A stretch of DNA of 64,000 bases from Ornithodoros turicata (GCF_037126465.1 NW_026999326.1:1824001-1888000), one strand, 5' to 3'. Positions 21,660-33,399 are shown, counted from the stretch's first letter. Numbers and translations are program-made. The notes: a model not told the origin generated them from the letters alone.

Positions 21660-22890
21660 TTAGCCCCGCCCACTTCACGTTGATTGGTCAATCGTAGCTC
21701 TGCTCCTTTTTGCTAATTAGTTGGCTTGGCTCCGCCCACTTCACGTTGATTGGCGCACACCGAGCCTACTGATCGTTGATTGGTTGATCGTAGCTCCACC
21801 CCTTTATGCTAATTAGTTGGCTCCGCTCACTTCACGTTCATTGGACCATGCTAAGCCCGCTGATCGTTGATTGGTTCACCATAGCTCAGGCCCTATTATG
21901 TTAATTACTTGACTCCGTCCACTCCAGGCTGATTGGTGCACGCCGACCCCGCTATGCTAATTAACCGGCTCCGCTGATTGGTCCTACTCTCCAGGCGCTC
22001 CGATTGGCGCGACGGCAGCCCCGCTGCAGCTTTATCTCAGATGTTCAAACGTACCTTGTGGCGTGGTCATACGCTGGTAGGCTCCACCTGCTATTGGCCC
22101 GTGCTAACCGCATGCCTCCACCCTGCTCCTCATTGGTTCACAACGTTTCTGCGCATGCTCTGACGGCGCCGAAGAAGGTTCCCTACACATTTATAGAAAC
22201 TATGCGATTGGTTCAGCAGCGTCATAGGGCACGGCTTGGTTCTGCTGTGGCTGGCCCTGATTGGTCCATGCTCGGCGCGCAACTCTTTACTGGCTCCACC
22301 CACTTCACGTTGATTGGTCCATTCTAAGCCTACTGACTTCTAAGCCATTCCACGCTATGCCTACTGATCACTCTACCAGACTTTCTAAACGCTCTAATTG
22401 GCCGCTACCGATTGGCCCTCACTGGCCCGTTCTAAGCCCACTGACACCAGATGGCGCAACTCTTCGCCAGCTCTACCTACTTCATGCCGATTGGTCCATT
22501 CTAAGCCTACTGATTGTCCCTTCACACCGAAGCCTACCGATGTCTGGCCCTGATTGGTCCAGTCTAAGCCTACTGAACAGTGATTGGCTAGCCTGTCGCT
22601 CCTAAACCACAATGCAGCAGCTTCAGACAAGGCACACGCCAATTGTTGATTTCAACCTTTATTTGGTACAACAGCCTCCTCGTCCAGCTGCATCAGAGAG
22701 TTCATTAGTCCTGGTCATCTCTTGCGCTCATTGGTCACTCAGCTCCCTTGATACACACCAACTGCTATCGGTTCATCTAACTGCAAGTGGTCTGCTCATT
22801 GGCCCATCTGACTACAAGCCTCTTATTGGTCACTTATGTCTAGAGCTCGCTAACAGGCTCCAACTGCAATTGGTCACTTCCACTCATCGC
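21660..22890 (+). promoter_or_regulatory. Dense ATTGG (inverted CCAAT) array, left arm
   Basis: I count about 22 ATTGG pentamers in 1.2 kb, nearly all on this strand, where about one is expected by chance. Many sit in a degenerate ~100-bp unit that also holds GGCTCCGCCCACTTCACGTT (GC-box-like) and TATGCTAATTA (octamer-like). The mirror region in the right arm (about 30,530-32,470) shows CCAAT instead. Either these are subterminal protein-binding sites of the element or an enhancer-like array. Confidence 0.6.
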
Positions 22891-25239
22891 TAGACCCAAC
22901 TGCTATTCCCTCTAATCTCTAGATGAGATAATAAAAGTTTAACTGTGGGATATTGAAACTTTTACTATAAGATCGATTTAGCCTGGGGCTGGTAGGCTCC
23001 AACTGCTATCGGCCCATGCCTCCATCCGGCTGCTCACTGGTTCACAATGAAACTTTTTCACATACTGTGCCCTACACATACAAGAGATGGCGCCGCTTGT
23101 GATTACCCTCTTTGCAAAGATGGACAGTTGCGTCGCTCCATTGCATTGGTGACTCATTTCTATCCAAGTGGTTCGTACTTCTAGAGAGCCTGCGTTAGAA
23201 GGCTGAACAGCTTACATGCCGCCGCCTGCCGCTGTTCACATAGCCACAGTTGCTAATGGGAAAAAACGTTTTCAGGGTACACATCTCAAAACACTCTACA
23301 CGAGTAAAGTTGGCTTCACCTGGTTGCATGCGTGCGTTACGTCAAGCCCACCCCTGAGAACAAGCTTAGGATCGTTCAGGATGTGTGTGCTTTGCAGTTC
23401 AACCTAAAAATTGTTTCAATCAAGCAGAATGGCAAATGATGCAATGGAGCGCGTTCATTCTTAAGAACGAACTTTGTGACAGAACCACAAAGAAAAAGCT
23501 TTTCAATGTGTATTAAACAAAGTGCAAAAAAACTCATCGTGATGCTAATCAGGGAAGCCAGCACGCGTTCGAAATAAGCAGGAAGAAGCACATGATCGAG
23601 AAAACATCGATAGTTTATGCTGTGCAGAGAAGCTGGTTTGAGAGTAAAACAACTTGAATGATCAATAAATCCTATAGAGTTTGGTTCCGTTTTTATTTTA
23701 GACAGCTCGCATTCAACACACGAAATTAAATAAATCGAGCAGAATGACAATAGCATAGTGGCGCTATGTGGTGAAGCTCAATACGCACTGACGCTCCAAC
23801 GCTTATTAAACAATGCTATGCACGCATGTACTGAAGCTTAAAAAAAGAAGACTCAACGCAAGCTGAGTATGAAGAAACACAATTTCACATTGCTCCCCTC
23901 AGAATATTCTGTTCAAACAGAGCCAGCGTATATTTCAGGCGACACAGCTCGTACGCGGAGCACAACTGGAAGCACCCTTAGAAATATAAGTTCAGGGCAC
24001 AACGTCGCACTATGAACTTCATGAATGTCTTCTATGAAGTTCATCTCGGAAAAAAAGCGCTCACCTTCGCAGATGGGCACATAGATTCACGAGCAACATG
24101 CATCAATATCTGAAACATGCGGCGCGTGGACAGCTCATAGATTCACGAGCACCATGCAGCAATATCTGAAACATGCGGCGCGTGGACAGCTCACGCGACT
24201 TTAACGAGTTGGTGTTTACTTGCAGCTTTAGACTTCAACATAAGATATTAATTAAATCAAGCACAAAGCACATTTATGCTATGTCGTGACTGTCGCTCTA
24301 ATGCTTATTAAACAAATTGCTCGGTGCCATGCACGCACGTACTCAACTCAAGCTGAGTATGAAGAAACACAATTTCAGATTCCTCTCTCCCCGAACATCC
24401 CGTGCAGTCGCTCCTCCACGTTCCTTCTCAATACTGGAAGCACCAATATTAAGATCATCGCACTATGAATAAGTCCATCTCATTAAAAAAAAATGGCTTA
24501 CCTCATCACACCGGTATTACGCACGTAGATTCTTGTCGCGCGACGCGCTACAGCAGGGTAGAGAAACACGGGCGCGTTGACAGCTCACACGATTTCAGCT
24601 TGCCCGCGCACACCTCACAACATGCGCCGACACACCAAAATGTCGCGCACCTTCCAGGCACCCACATGTCGACCACTTACCGTGCCAGCCGCACGGAAGA
24701 CTTGATAGCCGAAACACAGGCGCGTAACACACCCTTCCTGTTGGGACCATCTCTTTTATATCAATGCTCGCTCGTTTCCGCAAGGTTGCAAGTCCGAGAA
24801 ATTGGGTCACCTTGAAGATGTGTTCGAGCCATCTGTGTAATGTCAAAACGCACTTCCACCCGTCATGGCCAAACTGAGTACTCTCCGGCGGACCCTAGCG
24901 GAAAAAAAATGTTGCGTCAAGGTGATGTATCGAGAAACTGGGTCACCTCGTAAATCATGTTCTCCGAGGCCGCGCGTATTAAAACCAAAAGTAAGCAGTG
25001 ATCACACCACGCTATGCGAAGAAAAAAATATCCCTATGAGCCTCGTCACCACCCGCCCATTTCCGAAACAAGCACCAAAAACAAAGGGTTGGCTTATGCA
25101 GCTTCCAAGAAGCCCCAAATGTCCTTTGCGCGCGCGCATCGGGCCGTTCCTGCGTGATTGTGTAAACAAAATCGCACCACCCTCTGAGGGCGCATTTGAG
25201 TTCCGTTCGTCGGTCGACTCTGGGTCAAGCGCACAACGA

Positions 25240-25600
25240 GGAAAATGAAGAAAGTTCTTATTTTCAATTCATTCGGTGCGCGTAGAAACTGAGAAGTCGT
25301 CTGTTTTCGAAAACCTGGATAAACCCAGTGATGGGAGCATTGTTCCGGAGAACGAAAAGCTGGATGTGTTGGACTTACGCAAGGTCGACAGGCGGACTCC
25401 TGATGGAAAGCGATTCACAGATGAGGAGTTGCAAGAAATGCGTGAATTACCGGATCTGAAACTAGAGAAGAGATGCATGGATGGATCGCCCCGAAATCAT
25501 CGTTACTCACACGAAGTGATGCATCCCACTGAGACCAGCGAAAGTGCGCGCGTCTCATATGTAATCATCAGTAAAATAAAAGTATTTCCTGTTTTTAGGG
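25240..25600 (+). CDS. Small arm-encoded reading frame, left copy
   Basis: An open stretch encodes SSVFENLDKPSDGSIVPENE, LDVLDLRKVDRRTPDGKRFT and DEELQEMRELPDLKLE, followed by an AATAAA at about 25,576. The mirror copy on the minus strand (27,928-27,674) encodes nearly the same peptide; there the frame ends LMDGSAEIIFTHTK-stop, whereas the left copy runs on through a 1-nt insertion. A possible acceptor (GCGCGTAG at about 25,285) suggests it is a last exon. No family was recognised. Confidence 0.45.
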
Positions 25601-26121
25601 GGGAAAATTCTGTGTTGTGTGATGGGGGGAGGGAGAAGCTATATAGATAGGTGATAAGGAGAATGACTATAGAGCACGTACTCATCGACTAAGCGAGTAT
25701 AGTTTGTGGAGAGCGCCACGCTATTTTAAAGCCATTTTATATCATATCCCAAACGTTCTGCGCGATCAAACAGCATTATGGAAAGCAGAAAACCGTTTCA
25801 CGCATCACGGTGCGTGCGCGTTTCAGCGTGCTCAAACAAGTTCTGGCTATTAGTAAAAGAAGTAGTTTTGGGTTTCCAGGTAGGTTCTGCATGGTGTTTC
25901 CAGCGCATCAGGCGATATTCTACAACAACGTAAATTGTTCTGCGCGATCAAACAAGTCCCGCTCCCCTTTATACAAATGACGCGCTTGCCATATCATAAC
26001 TTGTTTCAGCGTGCTCAAACAAACTCTGGCTTTTGTGGTGAGACGTGGGACTCGTATGATGGTGCAGATTTGTAAGAAACACTGATGATATTCAGGGGGA
26101 TTACCCTCCGACATTTGTTTC

Positions 26122-27059
26122 GACATCTTCTTCTTCATTGTTTACGCACATTGAGATCATTCAGAGATTTTTGATGCAACTGAACGTTTATTTGCCGAAA
26201 GTACCATTTCACTCAATTCTTGGAAAGATAACCGACCGCTCGCTTCGTAAATCATAGAACAACAACGTTGATTCCACCGATAGATGGGCACGCATAGCTG
26301 AAGGAGAGCTTGAAAGATATCTACAGGTACAATGTCTTCGTATTCCGACCTCTTTAGGACTTCATTGAGATTACGTGATATTTTGAATAGAATTGAGACT
26401 CCTCGTTCTCGCTCGATTTTGCGAAATGGCGCGTTCACCAGTACGCGATTTGCGGAGCGACGGCAACATCGAGAATTTTTTCTGTTCCGCGGAGGCAGTA
26501 GCAACAACAGGTTTCTCGCAACCGTATGGTTTGGTTCCGCTCGCATATAAATCGTTCAACGAGAAGCCGAGCATAGTGTCACAAAGATACGCTTCCCATC
26601 TCGCTGCTAAAATCAATAAAGATAATGAAAAAATTGTTTGTGGTAAACACGCTATTCACAACACTTTAGCGAGGATGTCTTCTAACGTGCAAACAAAACG
26701 TTCCTTTCCCTCGACGACGGTAATGTGCAAGCTCGTGTGATTCTTTTTCCAGTAGTCACGCACCACGGGGATGGAAAACCCGGCATTTATGATTGTCTCG
26801 TTGATGGGTTCTCCGTTTCTATATCGCTCCAACAGTTCCAACTTGTATCTTACAAACTGTCTCATTTTATGAGTACTCTGCACGGGAATAGCTCTCAAAA
26901 TGTCACTAAAATCACTCTCTTCTCCGCGTCGATTTAAAAAGTTGTGTAGGCATTGTAAATCTCCCAGCATGCGTTTACATACGAACTGATCCATCTCACA
27001 CGACACACCGGGGCTTCGCACTTTCGCGGTAGTCAAGTCGCTGCTCATCACTTTTCTCA
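26122..27059 (-). other. Unique core of the giant palindrome with minus-strand frames
   Basis: This is the only non-duplicated part. On the minus strand a 134-codon frame starts at the arm boundary (27,060, MRKVMSSDLTTAKV) and ends at 26,656, including MDQFVCKRMLGDLQCLHNFL and LELLERYRNGEPINETIINA. Two further overlapping minus-strand frames follow (26,616-26,371 and 26,546-26,157). All three together could be one frame-shifted or spliced gene of about 270-300 residues. I recognise no domain; no DDE, RVE or rolling-circle motif is visible. If the element has an enzyme of its own, this is the only place for it. Confidence 0.4.
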
Positions 27060-27673
27060 TGTCGGAGGATCATCCCTTGAATCTCTTCAGTGTTTCTTAC
27101 AAATCTGCACCATCATACGAGTCCGACGTCTCACCACAAAAGCCAGAGTTGTTTGAGCACGCTGAAACAAGATATGATATGGCACGCGCGTCATGTGTAT
27201 AAAGGGGAGCGGGACTTGTTTGATCGCGCAGAACAATTTACGTTGTTGTAGAATATCGCCTGATGCGCTGGAAACACCATGCAGAACCCGCCTGGGAACC
27301 CAAAACTACTTCGTTTACTCATAGCCAGTACTTGTTTGAACACGCTGAAACGCGCACGCACCGTGATGCGTGAAACGGTTTTCTTCTTTCCATAATGCTG
27401 TTTGATCGCGCAGAGCGTTTGGGATATGATATAAAATGGCTTTAATATAGCGTGGCGCTCTCTACAAACTATACTCGCTTAGTCGATGAGTACGTGCTAT
27501 ATAATCCTTCTCCTTATCACTTATCTATATACCTTCTCCCCCCCCCCCCCATCACACAACACAGAATTTTCCCCCTCAAAAACAGGAAATACTTTTATTT
27601 TACTGATGATTACATATGAGACGCGCGCACTTTCGCTCGTCTCGGTGGGATGCGTCACTTCGTGTGAGTAAAG

Positions 27674-27928
27674 ATGATTTCGGCCGATCCATCCATGAGT
27701 CCCTTGTCCAGTTTCAGATCCGGTAATTCACGCATTTCTTGCAACTCTTCATCTGTGAATCGCTTAAAACGCGTTTATCGCTTTTCATCAGGAGTACGCC
27801 TCCCCGTGTCGACCTTGCGTAAGTCCAACGCGTCCAGCTTTTCGTTCTCCGGAACAATGCTCCCATCACTGGGTTTATCCGACTTTTCGAAAACAGACGA
27901 CTTCTCAGTTTCTACGCACACCGAATGA
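27674..27928 (-). CDS. Small arm-encoded reading frame, right copy
   Basis: Mirror of the 25,240-25,600 frame. The peptide matches over SSVFE, KPSDGSIVPENEKLD, LDLRKVD, RRTPDEKR and RFTDEELQEMRELPDLKLDK, then MDGSAEIIFTHTK before a stop. An extra TAA within a ~15-bp insertion near 27,765-27,785 breaks the frame once. Retention of the same peptide in both diverged arms hints at former coding use, or simply common descent of the arms. Confidence 0.4.
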
Positions 27929-28278
27929 ACTGAAAATTAGAACTTTCCTTATCTTCCTCGTTGTGCGCTTGACCCAGAGTCGACCCACGGACGGAACTCA
28001 AATGCGCCCATGGAGGGTGGTACGATTTTGTTTACACAATCACGCAGGAACGGCCCGATGCGCGCGCGCGAAGGACATTTGGAACTTCTTGGAAACTTCA
28101 TAAGCGAACCCTTTGTTTTTAGTGCTTGTTTCGGCAATGAGCAGGTGGTGACGTGGGCTCATAGGGATATTTTTTTTGTTCGCATAGCGTGGTGTGATCA
28201 CTGCTTACTTTTGGTTTTAATACGCGCGGCCTCGGAAAACATGATTTACGAGGTGACCCAGTTTCTCGGAGAAAGACT

Positions 28279-28470
28279 ACCGTAATTTCACGCGTATTAG
28301 CCGCGGCTTATGCGCGATTTTTTTTTCTCATGGGCGCTGTGCGGCTTATCCACCGGTGCGGCTTATCTGATGACTTTTTTTTGTCAGGTATTTTCGCCAT
28401 ACACTGATTTTAACGAGAGAGTCGACAGTGTCTCTGGAATAGCACTGCCCTGCTGATGCACGAACGCAAC
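28279..28470. mobile_element. Small insertion private to the right arm
   Basis: The left arm reads straight from GTTGCGTCA to CGAGAAACTGGGTC, while the right arm has about 190 extra bases here. They include GTAATTTCACGCGTATTAGC and repeated GCGGCTTAT motifs. It is probably a small retroposon or MITE remnant. Confidence 0.5.
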
Positions 28471-31400
28471 ATGACGCAACATTTTTTTCCGCTAGGGTCC
28501 GCCGCAGAGTACTCAGTTTGGCCATGACGGGTGGAAGTGCGTTTTTGATATAAAACAGATGGCTCGAACACATCTTCAAGGCGACCCAATTTCTCGGACT
28601 TGCAACCTTGCGGAAACGAGCGAGCATTGATATAAAACAGATGGCCCCAACCGGAGGGGTGTGTTACGCGCCTGTGTTTCGGCTATCAAGTTTTCCGTGC
28701 GGCTGGCACGGTAAGTGGTCGACATGCGGGTGAACCAGGAACGTGCGCGGCATTTTGGTGTGTCGGCGCATATTGAGCCTGTGTGCGCGGGCAGGCTGAA
28801 ATCGTGTGAGCTGTCCACGCGCCCGTGTTTCCCTACCCTGCTGTAGCACTTCGCGCGACAAGGATCTACGTGCGTCATACCGGTGTGATGAGGTAAGCCA
28901 ATTTTTTTTTTATGAGATGGACTTGCTCATAGTGCGGCGATCTTAATATTTTTAATATTGGTGTTTCCACTATAGAGAAGGAACGCGGAGGTGCGACTGC
29001 ACGGGATGTTCGGGGAGATAGCAATCTGAAACTGTGTTTCTTCATACTCAGCTTGAGTTGAGTACATGCGTGCATAGCACCAAGCAATTTGTTTAATAAG
29101 CATTGGAGCGTCAGTCACGACATAGCATCACTGTGCTTTGTCCTCGATTTAATTAATATCCTATGTTGAAGTGCACCGTCCAAAACTGCAATATGCGTAA
29201 ACATGAGCTGGTTAAAGCCGCGTGAGCTGTCCACGCGCGGCATGTTTCAGATATTGCTGCATGGTGCTCGTGAATCTATGAGCTGACCACGCGCCGCATG
29301 TTTCAGATATTGCTGCATGGTGCTCGTGAATCTATGTGCCCGTCTGCGAAGGTGAGCGCTTTTTTTCCGAGATGAACTTCATAGAAGACATTCATGAAGA
29401 CCATAGCGCGACGTTGTGCCCTGAACTTATATTTCTAAGGCTGCTTCCAGATGTGCTCTGCGTACGAGCTGTGTCGCGTGCGCTGGCTATGTTTGAACAG
29501 GAGCATTCTGAGGAGAGCAATGTGAAATTGTGTTTCTTCATACTCAGCTTGGGTTGAGTCTTCTTTTTTAAGCTTCAGTACGTGCATGCATAGCATTGTT
29601 TAATAAGCGTTGGAGAGTCAGTGCGTCTTGAGATTCACCACATAGCGCCACTATGCTATTGTCATTCTGCTCGATTTATTTAATTCCGTGTGTTGAATGC
29701 GCGCTGTCTAAAATAAAAACGGACCCAAGCTCTATTGGGTTTCTTGATCATTCAAGTTGTTTTTCTTTCAAACCAGCTTCTCTGCACACCATCAACTATC
29801 GATGTTTTCTCGATCATGTGCTTCTTCCTGCTTATTTCGTGCTGGCTTGCTGGCTTCCCTGATTAGCATCACGATGAGTTTTTTGCATATTGTTTAATAC
29901 ACGTTGATTTTTTTCGTGGTTCTGTCACAAAATTCGTCGTCAAGAATGAACGCGCTCCATTGCATCATTTGCCATTCTGCTTGACTGAAATAATTTTTAG
30001 GTTGAACTGCAAAGCACACACAGCCTAAACGATCCTAAGCTTGATCTCAGGGGTGGGCTTGACCTAACGCACGCATGCAACCAGATGAAGCCAACTTTAC
30101 TCGTGTAGAGTGTGTTTTGAGATGTGTACCCTAAACACGTTTTTTAATTTCCCATTAGCAACTGTGGCTATGTGAACAGCGGGAGGCGGCGGCATGTAAG
30201 CTGTTCAGCCTTTTAACGCTGGCTCTCTAGAAGTATGAACCAGTTGGATAGAAATGAGTCACTAATGCAATGGCGCGACGCAGCTGTCCATCTTTGCAAA
30301 GATGGTAATCACAAGCGGCGCCATCTCTTGTATATGTAAGGACGCCGTCAGAGCATGTGAAAAAGTTTCATTGTGAACCAGTGAACAGCCGGATGGAGGC
30401 ATGGGCCGATAGCAGTTGGAGCCTACCAGCCCCAGGCTAAATCTATCTTATGGTAAAAGTTTATACAGTTAAACTTATATTATTTCATCTAGATATTAGA
30501 GGGAGTAGCAGTTGGGTCTAGCGATGAGTGGAAGTGACCAATTGCAGTTGAAGCCTGTTAGGGAGCTCTAGACATAAGTGACCAATGAGAGGCTTGTAGT
30601 CAGATGGGCCAATGAGCAGACCACTTGCAGTTAGATGAACCGATAGCAGTTGGTGTCTGTCGAGGGAGCTGAGTGACCAATGAGCGCAAGAGATGACCAG
30701 GACTAATGAACTCTCTGATGCAGCTGAACCAACCCACAGCTGGACCAGGAGGCTATTGTACCAAATAAAGGTTGAAATCAACAATTGTCATGTGTCTTGT
30801 CTGAAGCTGCTGCATTGTGGTTTAGGAGCGACAGGCTAGCCAATCACAGTTCAGAAGGCTTAGCGTGGTTCGGCTTAGAAGTCAGTAGGCTTAGAATGGA
30901 CTAATCAGCATAAAGTAGGCAGAGCTGGTGAAGAGTTGCGCTATCTGGTGTCAGTGGGCTTAGAACGGGCCAGTGAGGGCCAGTCGGTAGCAGCCAATTA
31001 GAGCGTTTAGAAAGTCTGGTAGAGTGATCAGTAGGCTTCAAATGGACCAATCAACGCGAAGTGGAGCCAGTAAAGAGTTGCGCCACGAGGTAAGTAGCAT
31101 GGACCAATCAGGGCCAGACACAGCAGAACCAAGCCGTGCCCTATGACGCAGCTGGACCAATAGCATAATTTCTATTAAATGTGTAGGGAACCTTCTTTGG
31201 CGCAGTCAGAGCATGTGCAGAAACGTTATGAACCAATCAGCAGCAGGGTGGAGGCATGCGGTTAGCACGGGCCAATAGCAGTTGGAACCTACCAGCGTAT
31301 GACCCCACTAAACTTATCTTATCGTAAAAGTTCTCTCTCCCACAGTTAAATTTACATCTCATCTAGAGATGAGTGTGAGTGATCAATGAGTGGCTTGCTG

Positions 31401-32638
31401 TACAATGGATCAATAGCAGTGGGTCAGTGACCACTTGCTGTTAGATGCACCAATCGGAGTTGGAGCCTATGAGGGAGCTGTGACCAACTAGAACCAATAA
31501 GGAGCTGGGTGAGCGGCTACTTGCAGTCAGATGGACTAACGAGCAGACCACTTGCAGTTAGATGAACCAATAACAGTTGGAATCTACCGAGGGAGCTGAG
31601 TAAGCAATGAGCGTGAGAGATGACCGGGACCAATGATCTCTCTGATGCAGCTGAACCAACCCACGGCTGGACTAGGAGGCTGTTGTACCAAATAAAGGTT
31701 GAAATCAACAATTGTCGCGTGTCTTGTCTGAAGGTGCTGCCTGGCTTAGGAGCGATAAATTCAGGTTAGCCAATCACCGTTCAGTAGGCTTAGCGTGGAC
31801 CAATCAGGCCCAGCCATCGTTAGGCTTAGAATGGACCAATTGTTGTGAAGGGCCAATCAGCGTGAAGTGGGCGAAACCAGTAAAGAGTTGCGCCATCTGG
31901 TGTCAGTGGGCTTAGAACGGGCCAGCGAGGGCTAATCGGTAGGCTTACATTGGGGACGGCCAATAAGAGCGTCAGGAAAGTCTGGGAGGGTGATCAGTAG
32001 GCATTGGCTTACACGTCTGAATCAGTAGGCTTAGAATGGACCAATCAGCATGAAGTGGGCGGAAAGTTGCACGCCACAAGGTAAGTTTGAACATCTGACA
32101 TAAAGCCGCAGCTTGGCTGCCGTTGGGCCAATCGGAGCGCGTGGAGAGTAGGACCAATCAACGGAGCCGGTTAATTAGCATAGCGGGGGCGGCGTGCACC
32201 AATCAGCCTGAAGTGGGCGGAGTCAAGTAACTAACATAAAAGGGGCAGAGCTATCGTGAACCAATGACCGATCAGCGGGCTTAGCATGGTTCAATGAACG
32301 TGAAGTGAGCGGAGCCAACTAATTAGCATAAAGGGGTGGAGCTACGATCAACCAATCAACGATCAGTAGGCTCGGTGTGCACCAATAACGTGCCAATCAA
32401 TGATGATCAGTGGGGCTTGGCGTGGACCAATCAACGTGAAGTGGGCGGGGCTAACGGCGGCCAATCAGATGGCTTTGGATTTGGCTTGTGTTGGATCACA
32501 AGTGGATTGTGTTTGCTTAGAACTGGATTCTGTTGGCTTAGAGCTGGATTTTGGCTTAGAATTGGATTAGAATAGGCCATCTTGGATTAGAAAAAGTGGT
32601 CGTTGTACAGTACGGTTATTATGCCGTCTTAAACTATA

Positions 32639-32699
32639 CTGCTGAACTGCTTCCCACCAAAACGCTTTATTGAAGACGTCTCTGAGGAGCTCATGCAAG
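32639..32699 (+). pseudogene. DUF4806-type gene, exon 2, right half
   Basis: Directly after the TA duplication the frame continues as LLNCFPPKRFIEDVSEELMQ to a donor CAAG/GTAAAT at 32,699-32,700. The reading frame is the one left open at 21,478. Confidence 0.6.
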
Positions 32700-32915
32700 G
32701 TAAATACATCTTTTTGAATTCAGAATGTTTGTCTTCTTTCTTCATAAATTCACACTTTTGACAGAAACGGACAAGCATTCACACCTTTTATCATCACAAC
32801 ATGTGAACCAGAGCCTTTTGAAGTCACATGAAGCAAGGAAGGGTAATTTTGCAAAGTGTATACTCATTTGCTTAGTTTTGAAAGCTGAGGGGTCAGAAAT
32901 AACCACAATATTTAA

Positions 32916-33394
32916 AGCGACCATGAAGAGATATTTCACAAAAGCATGACCACTTACGTCTGTATTGAAGAATGCATCCTGTGTAATATGTACAAAATCG
33001 TTCAGAGAGCAAAAATAATCTGTATTAACCATGCTGTGAATTGCAGCTGCTACGACACGGCACAGAGGCAATCTGGCCGTGGCGTCAAACACTGGTGATT
33101 TTGCCGATTGGCGAACGGTCATATGCGACCAAATTTGAAAATCTATAAGTGGCTTGCGAACTTTACTATATTATTTTGAGTTGGAGGTAAGATGGCATTT
33201 GACTGACAATTAAGCCTACCGAAAGTTTAATGTGGCTGTTGATCGTCACTACTATTACTGGAGCACTTTTTCCTCTCTGAGCTGCTGCTTCGTCAGAAAA
33301 TGCATCGCCATGTCTTTGGGAGCTGCAGCGTACGGAACGACTCCGACACACTAGTTTCTCTGAAGCTCATTCTAATTAAGCTTTCGTAGTCCCT
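32916..33394. mobile_element. TTAA-flanked MITE (piggyBac-like)
   Basis: TTAA lies at 32,912-32,915 and at 33,395-33,398. The inner ends AGCGACCATGAA and (complement) AGGGACTACGAA form imperfect terminal inverted repeats. At 479 bp with no transposase frame, it fits a non-autonomous piggyBac-type element inside an intron. Confidence 0.55.
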
Positions 33395-33399
33395 TTAAA

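Larger units (their letters stand above)
21479..26121 (+). repeat. Left arm of the giant palindrome
   Basis: In order from the tip: 40 bp of end sequence; a short tandem array of ~18-bp units (CTAAGCCAACACAATCCA-like) at 21,540-21,640; an ATTGG-rich zone 21,660-22,890; AT-rich spacer; two tandem copies of a 59-bp unit (ATAGATTCACGAGCA..) at about 24,079-24,195; and a small coding-like region at 25,240-25,600. The same order recurs inverted in the right arm. Confidence 0.85.
21479..32636. mobile_element. Giant palindromic DNA element (11.16 kb)
   Basis: The left arm (21,479-26,121) and right arm (27,060-32,636) are diverged inverted copies around a unique core of about 938 bp. The tips are TAGTTTAAGACGGCATAATA and its complement, followed by ACCGTACTGTGCAACGACC. 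A TA dinucleotide flanks each side (21,477-21,478 and 32,637-32,638). Removing the element plus one TA leaves the interrupted exon in frame across the junction, strong support for these borders. The right arm is longer because of a ~760-bp extra segment (about 31,313-32,073) and a ~190-bp insertion (28,279-28,470). The arms differ by many substitutions, so this is not a fold-back read artefact. TA duplication suggests an IS630/Tc1/mariner-like mechanism, but no DDE transposase was recognised. Confidence 0.85.
27060..32636 (-). repeat. Right arm of the giant palindrome
   Basis: Inverted copy of the left arm. It carries a tandem segmental duplication with a period of about 932 bp: the block ACCAAATAAAGGTTGAAATC occurs at about 30,754 and again at about 31,686. 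It also carries the private insertion at 28,279-28,470. Confidence 0.85.

Noticed and set aside
22261..22893. Open frames in the ATTGG-rich arms as proteins
   Set aside because: They arise from translation of the repeat unit (recurring IGPF, LSLLT); the same frames recur in the mirror arm only because the DNA is duplicated.
21479..32636. Palindrome as a long-read fold-back assembly artefact
   Set aside because: Artefact arms would be near identical; these arms differ by many substitutions, a private 190-bp insertion and a ~760-bp extra segment, and the ends carry a TA duplication in a split exon.
21479..32636. Giant palindrome as a Polinton/Maverick or an integrated virus
   Set aside because: No DNA polymerase B, integrase, ATPase or capsid motif seen; the unique core is under 1 kb and the flanking duplication fits TA, not the 6 bp of Polintons.
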